In this document: positions 4,502-6,107 of the stretch, piece by piece | Layout of the letters: the number at the start of each line of letters is the position of its first letter | Position numbering within the stretch: the stretch's first letter is position 1 | Assembly (NCBI GenBank): GCA_964462985.1 | Contig: CAYXAA010000080.1 | Location: 1 to 6,107, forward strand | Length of the DNA: 6,107 nucleotides | DNA from: CAYXAA01 sp964462985 | GTDB lineage: Bacteria; Pseudomonadota; Alphaproteobacteria; Rhizobiales; Stappiaceae | Reading direction: 5' to 3' | The notes under the pieces: model-generated | Database searches by the model: none | What the model saw: only the letters and a program-made list of their open reading frames with translations | Told to the model about the DNA's origin: nothing | Made by a program: the position numbers and the translations under genes

Positions 4502-6107
4502 ATGCGGATTGAGCGGCGCTACACCAGGGACGGCCAGTCGCCCTACGCCGAAATCGCGTTTCGGACCACCACGAGCGAGATCCGCAATCCGGACGGCTCG
4601 GTGGTATTCCGTCTGGAGAACATCGCTGTTCCGGCGCAGTTCTCGCAGGTCGCCGCAGACATTCTCGCCCAGAAATATTTCCGCAAGGCTGGGGTCCCTG
4701 CCCGGCTGAAGCCGGTCGAGGAAAACACCGTCCCGTCCTGGTTGTGGCGCCGCGAGGCCGACGCGGCCGCGCTCGCCGAGTTGCCCGAGTCCGAGCGCTT
4801 CGGCTCGGAGACCGACGCGCGCCAGGTGTTCGACCGTCTCGCCGGCACCTGGACCTATTGGGGCTGGAAGGGCGGCTATTTTGACAGCGAAGCGGACGCG
4901 CGCGCCTTCTACGATGAGCTGCGCTACATGCTCGCCACCCAGAAGGTGGCGCCGAACAGCCCGCAGTGGTTCAACACCGGCCTGCACTGGGCCTATGGCA
5001 TCGACGGCCCGAGCCAAGGCCACTTCTACGTCGACTTCCAGACGGGCGAACTGACCCGTTCGGCCTCGGCCTATGAGCATCCGCAGCCCCACGCCTGCTT
5101 CATCCAGTCGGTCGAGGACGACCTCGTCAACGAAAACGGCATCATGGACCTGTGGGTGCGCGAAGCACGCCTGTTCAAGTACGGCTCGGGCACGGGGTCA
5201 AACTTCTCGCGGGTGCGCGCGGAGGGTGAGAAGCTTTCGGGCGGCGGCAAGTCCTCTGGACTGATGAGCTTTCTGAAGATCGGCGACCGAGCCGCCGGCG
5301 CGATCAAGTCCGGAGGCACCACGCGCCGCGCGGCCAAGATGGTTGTGGTCGATATCGATCACCCCGACATCGAGGATTACATCAACTGGAAGGTGAAGGA
5401 GGAGCAGAAGGTCGCTGCCCTCGTCACGGGCTCCAAGATCTGCCAGAAGCACCTCAACGCCATCATGAAGGCCTGCGTCAATTGCGAGGGCCCGGGCGAC
5501 GACTGCTTCGATCCGACCAAGAATCCGGCGCTGAAGCGCGAGATCCGCGCCGCCAAGAAGATGATGGTCCCGGAGAACTACATCCGCCGCGTCATCCAGT
5601 TCGCGCGGCAGGGCTACACGGCGATCGAGTTTCCGACCTACGACACCGACTGGGATTCTGAGGCCTATCTGACGGTTTCCGGCCAGAACTCGAACAATTC
5701 CGTGCGCGTGACCGACGGATTCCTCAAGGCCGTTACCGAGGACGGCACCTGGGATCTCACAGCCCGCAAGGATGGCAAGGTGATCAAGACGGTGAAGGCA
5801 CGGGAGCTGTGGGAGCAGATCGGCTATGCCGCCTGGGCCTCCGCCGATCCGGGCATTCAGTACCACACCACGATCAACGACTGGCACACCTGCCCGGCCT
5901 CCGGCGAGATTCGCGCGTCGAACCCTTGCTCGGAATACATGTTCCTGGACGACACGGCCTGCAATCTCGCCTCACTGAACCTGCTGCAGTTCCGCCGCGA
6001 AGACCGCTCCTTTGACGTCGACGCCTATGAGCACGCCGTCCGGCTCTGGACGATCGTGCTCGAGATCTCGGTGCTGATGGCGCAGTTCCCGTCGAAGGAG
6101 ATCGCCC
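4502..6107 (+). CDS. nrdJ: Vitamin B12-dependent (class II) ribonucleotide reductase NrdJ, N-terminal 535 residues (3' end outside window)
   Basis: NrdJ reduces ribonucleotides to deoxyribonucleotides, using adenosylcobalamin to generate the thiyl radical, so it needs neither oxygen nor a di-iron partner subunit. The 535 codons present read in frame to the edge; alphaproteobacterial members run to roughly 1,200 residues, so over half is missing. Landmarks are PNSPQWFNTG (151-160), HACFIQSVEDD (197-207) with the probable first redox cysteine Cys199, GSGTGSNFSRVR (228-239), SGGTTRRAAKMVVVDIDHPD (270-289), SGQNSNNSVRVTD (393-405), and NPCSE (474-478), which holds Asn474, the thiyl-radical Cys476 and Glu478, followed by ACNLASLNL (487-495). 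The other redox cysteines and the C-terminal CxxC lie beyond the window. An insert around residues 320-380 carries CVNC and a further Cys335. The ATG follows AAGGAAGGGG at 4486-4494. It is a single-subunit enzyme in the cytosol, apparently under NrdR control. Confidence 0.97.
   Translation, partial: MRIERRYTRDGQSPYAEIAFRTTTSEIRNPDGSVVFRLENIAVPAQFSQVAADILAQKYFRKAGVPARLKPVEENTVPSWLWRREADAAALAELPESERFGSETDARQVFDRLAGTWTYWGWKGGYFDSEADARAFYDELRYMLATQKVAPNSPQWFNTGLHWAYGIDGPSQGHFYVDFQTGELTRSASAYEHPQPHACFIQSVEDDLVNENGIMDLWVREARLFKYGSGTGSNFSRVRAEGEKLSGGGKSSGLMSFLKIGDRAAGAIKSGGTTRRAAKMVVVDIDHPDIEDYINWKVKEEQKVAALVTGSKICQKHLNAIMKACVNCEGPGDDCFDPTKNPALKREIRAAKKMMVPENYIRRVIQFARQGYTAIEFPTYDTDWDSEAYLTVSGQNSNNSVRVTDGFLKAVTEDGTWDLTARKDGKVIKTVKARELWEQIGYAAWASADPGIQYHTTINDWHTCPASGEIRASNPCSEYMFLDDTACNLASLNLLQFRREDRSFDVDAYEHAVRLWTIVLEISVLMAQFPSKEIA

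Noticed and set aside
5198..5887. Minus-strand open frame of 229 codons
   Set aside because: It is antisense to conserved nrdJ coding sequence and is a typical shadow of a GC-rich gene.

Overview
The window looks like chromosomal DNA of an alphaproteobacterium, most likely of the order Hyphomicrobiales (Rhizobiales). The base composition is GC-rich. It combines four things typical of that group: a homologue of the mitochondrial complex I accessory subunit NDUFA12, a suf iron-sulfur operon opened by a group I (NifS/IscS-like) cysteine desulfurase, a putative Irr iron-control box, and a large B12-dependent ribonucleotide reductase with a NrdR-type operator. This assignment is inferred from gene content; I cannot name the genus. 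I see no insertion sequence, phage gene, CRISPR array, tRNA or rRNA.

Left part (1-2521). Two minus-strand genes form the head of a suf operon: the cysteine desulfurase (2190-1009), then sufB (873 running off the left edge). Upstream, in the gap shared with a divergent plus-strand gene, lies a 17-bp inverted repeat (2390-2406) that matches the Irr box almost perfectly. It is overlapped by a second, perfect 7-bp inverted repeat.

Middle (2522-3729). A small alpha/beta hydrolase with an intact Ser-Asp-His triad (2522-3178, plus) is preceded by a very strong GC hairpin in its leader and followed by a GC hairpin that probably serves as a terminator. It converges on the NDUFA12-family gene (3729-3343, minus), which has its own recognisable promoter.

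Right part (3730-6107). A gene-free stretch of about 770 bp leads into nrdJ (4502 to the right edge, plus), the B12-dependent class II ribonucleotide reductase, seen through its active-site NPCSE motif. This stretch is densely regulatory. It holds a perfect 22-bp palindrome of NrdR type lying on a -10 element, a weaker upstream NrdR-like pair beside a second promoter, a DnaA-box match, a GANTC (CcrM) site between the -35 and -10 of that promoter, and a leader rich in hairpins. I found no cobalamin riboswitch.

How it fits together. The desulfurase supplies persulfide sulfur to the SufBCD scaffold, probably under iron control. NDUFA12 helps assemble or stabilise complex I, a major Fe-S client. 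NrdJ supplies deoxyribonucleotides with B12 instead of iron or oxygen, with signs of dNTP-sensing and possibly cell-cycle control. No undescribed system is evident; the regulatory DNA is the most interesting part.
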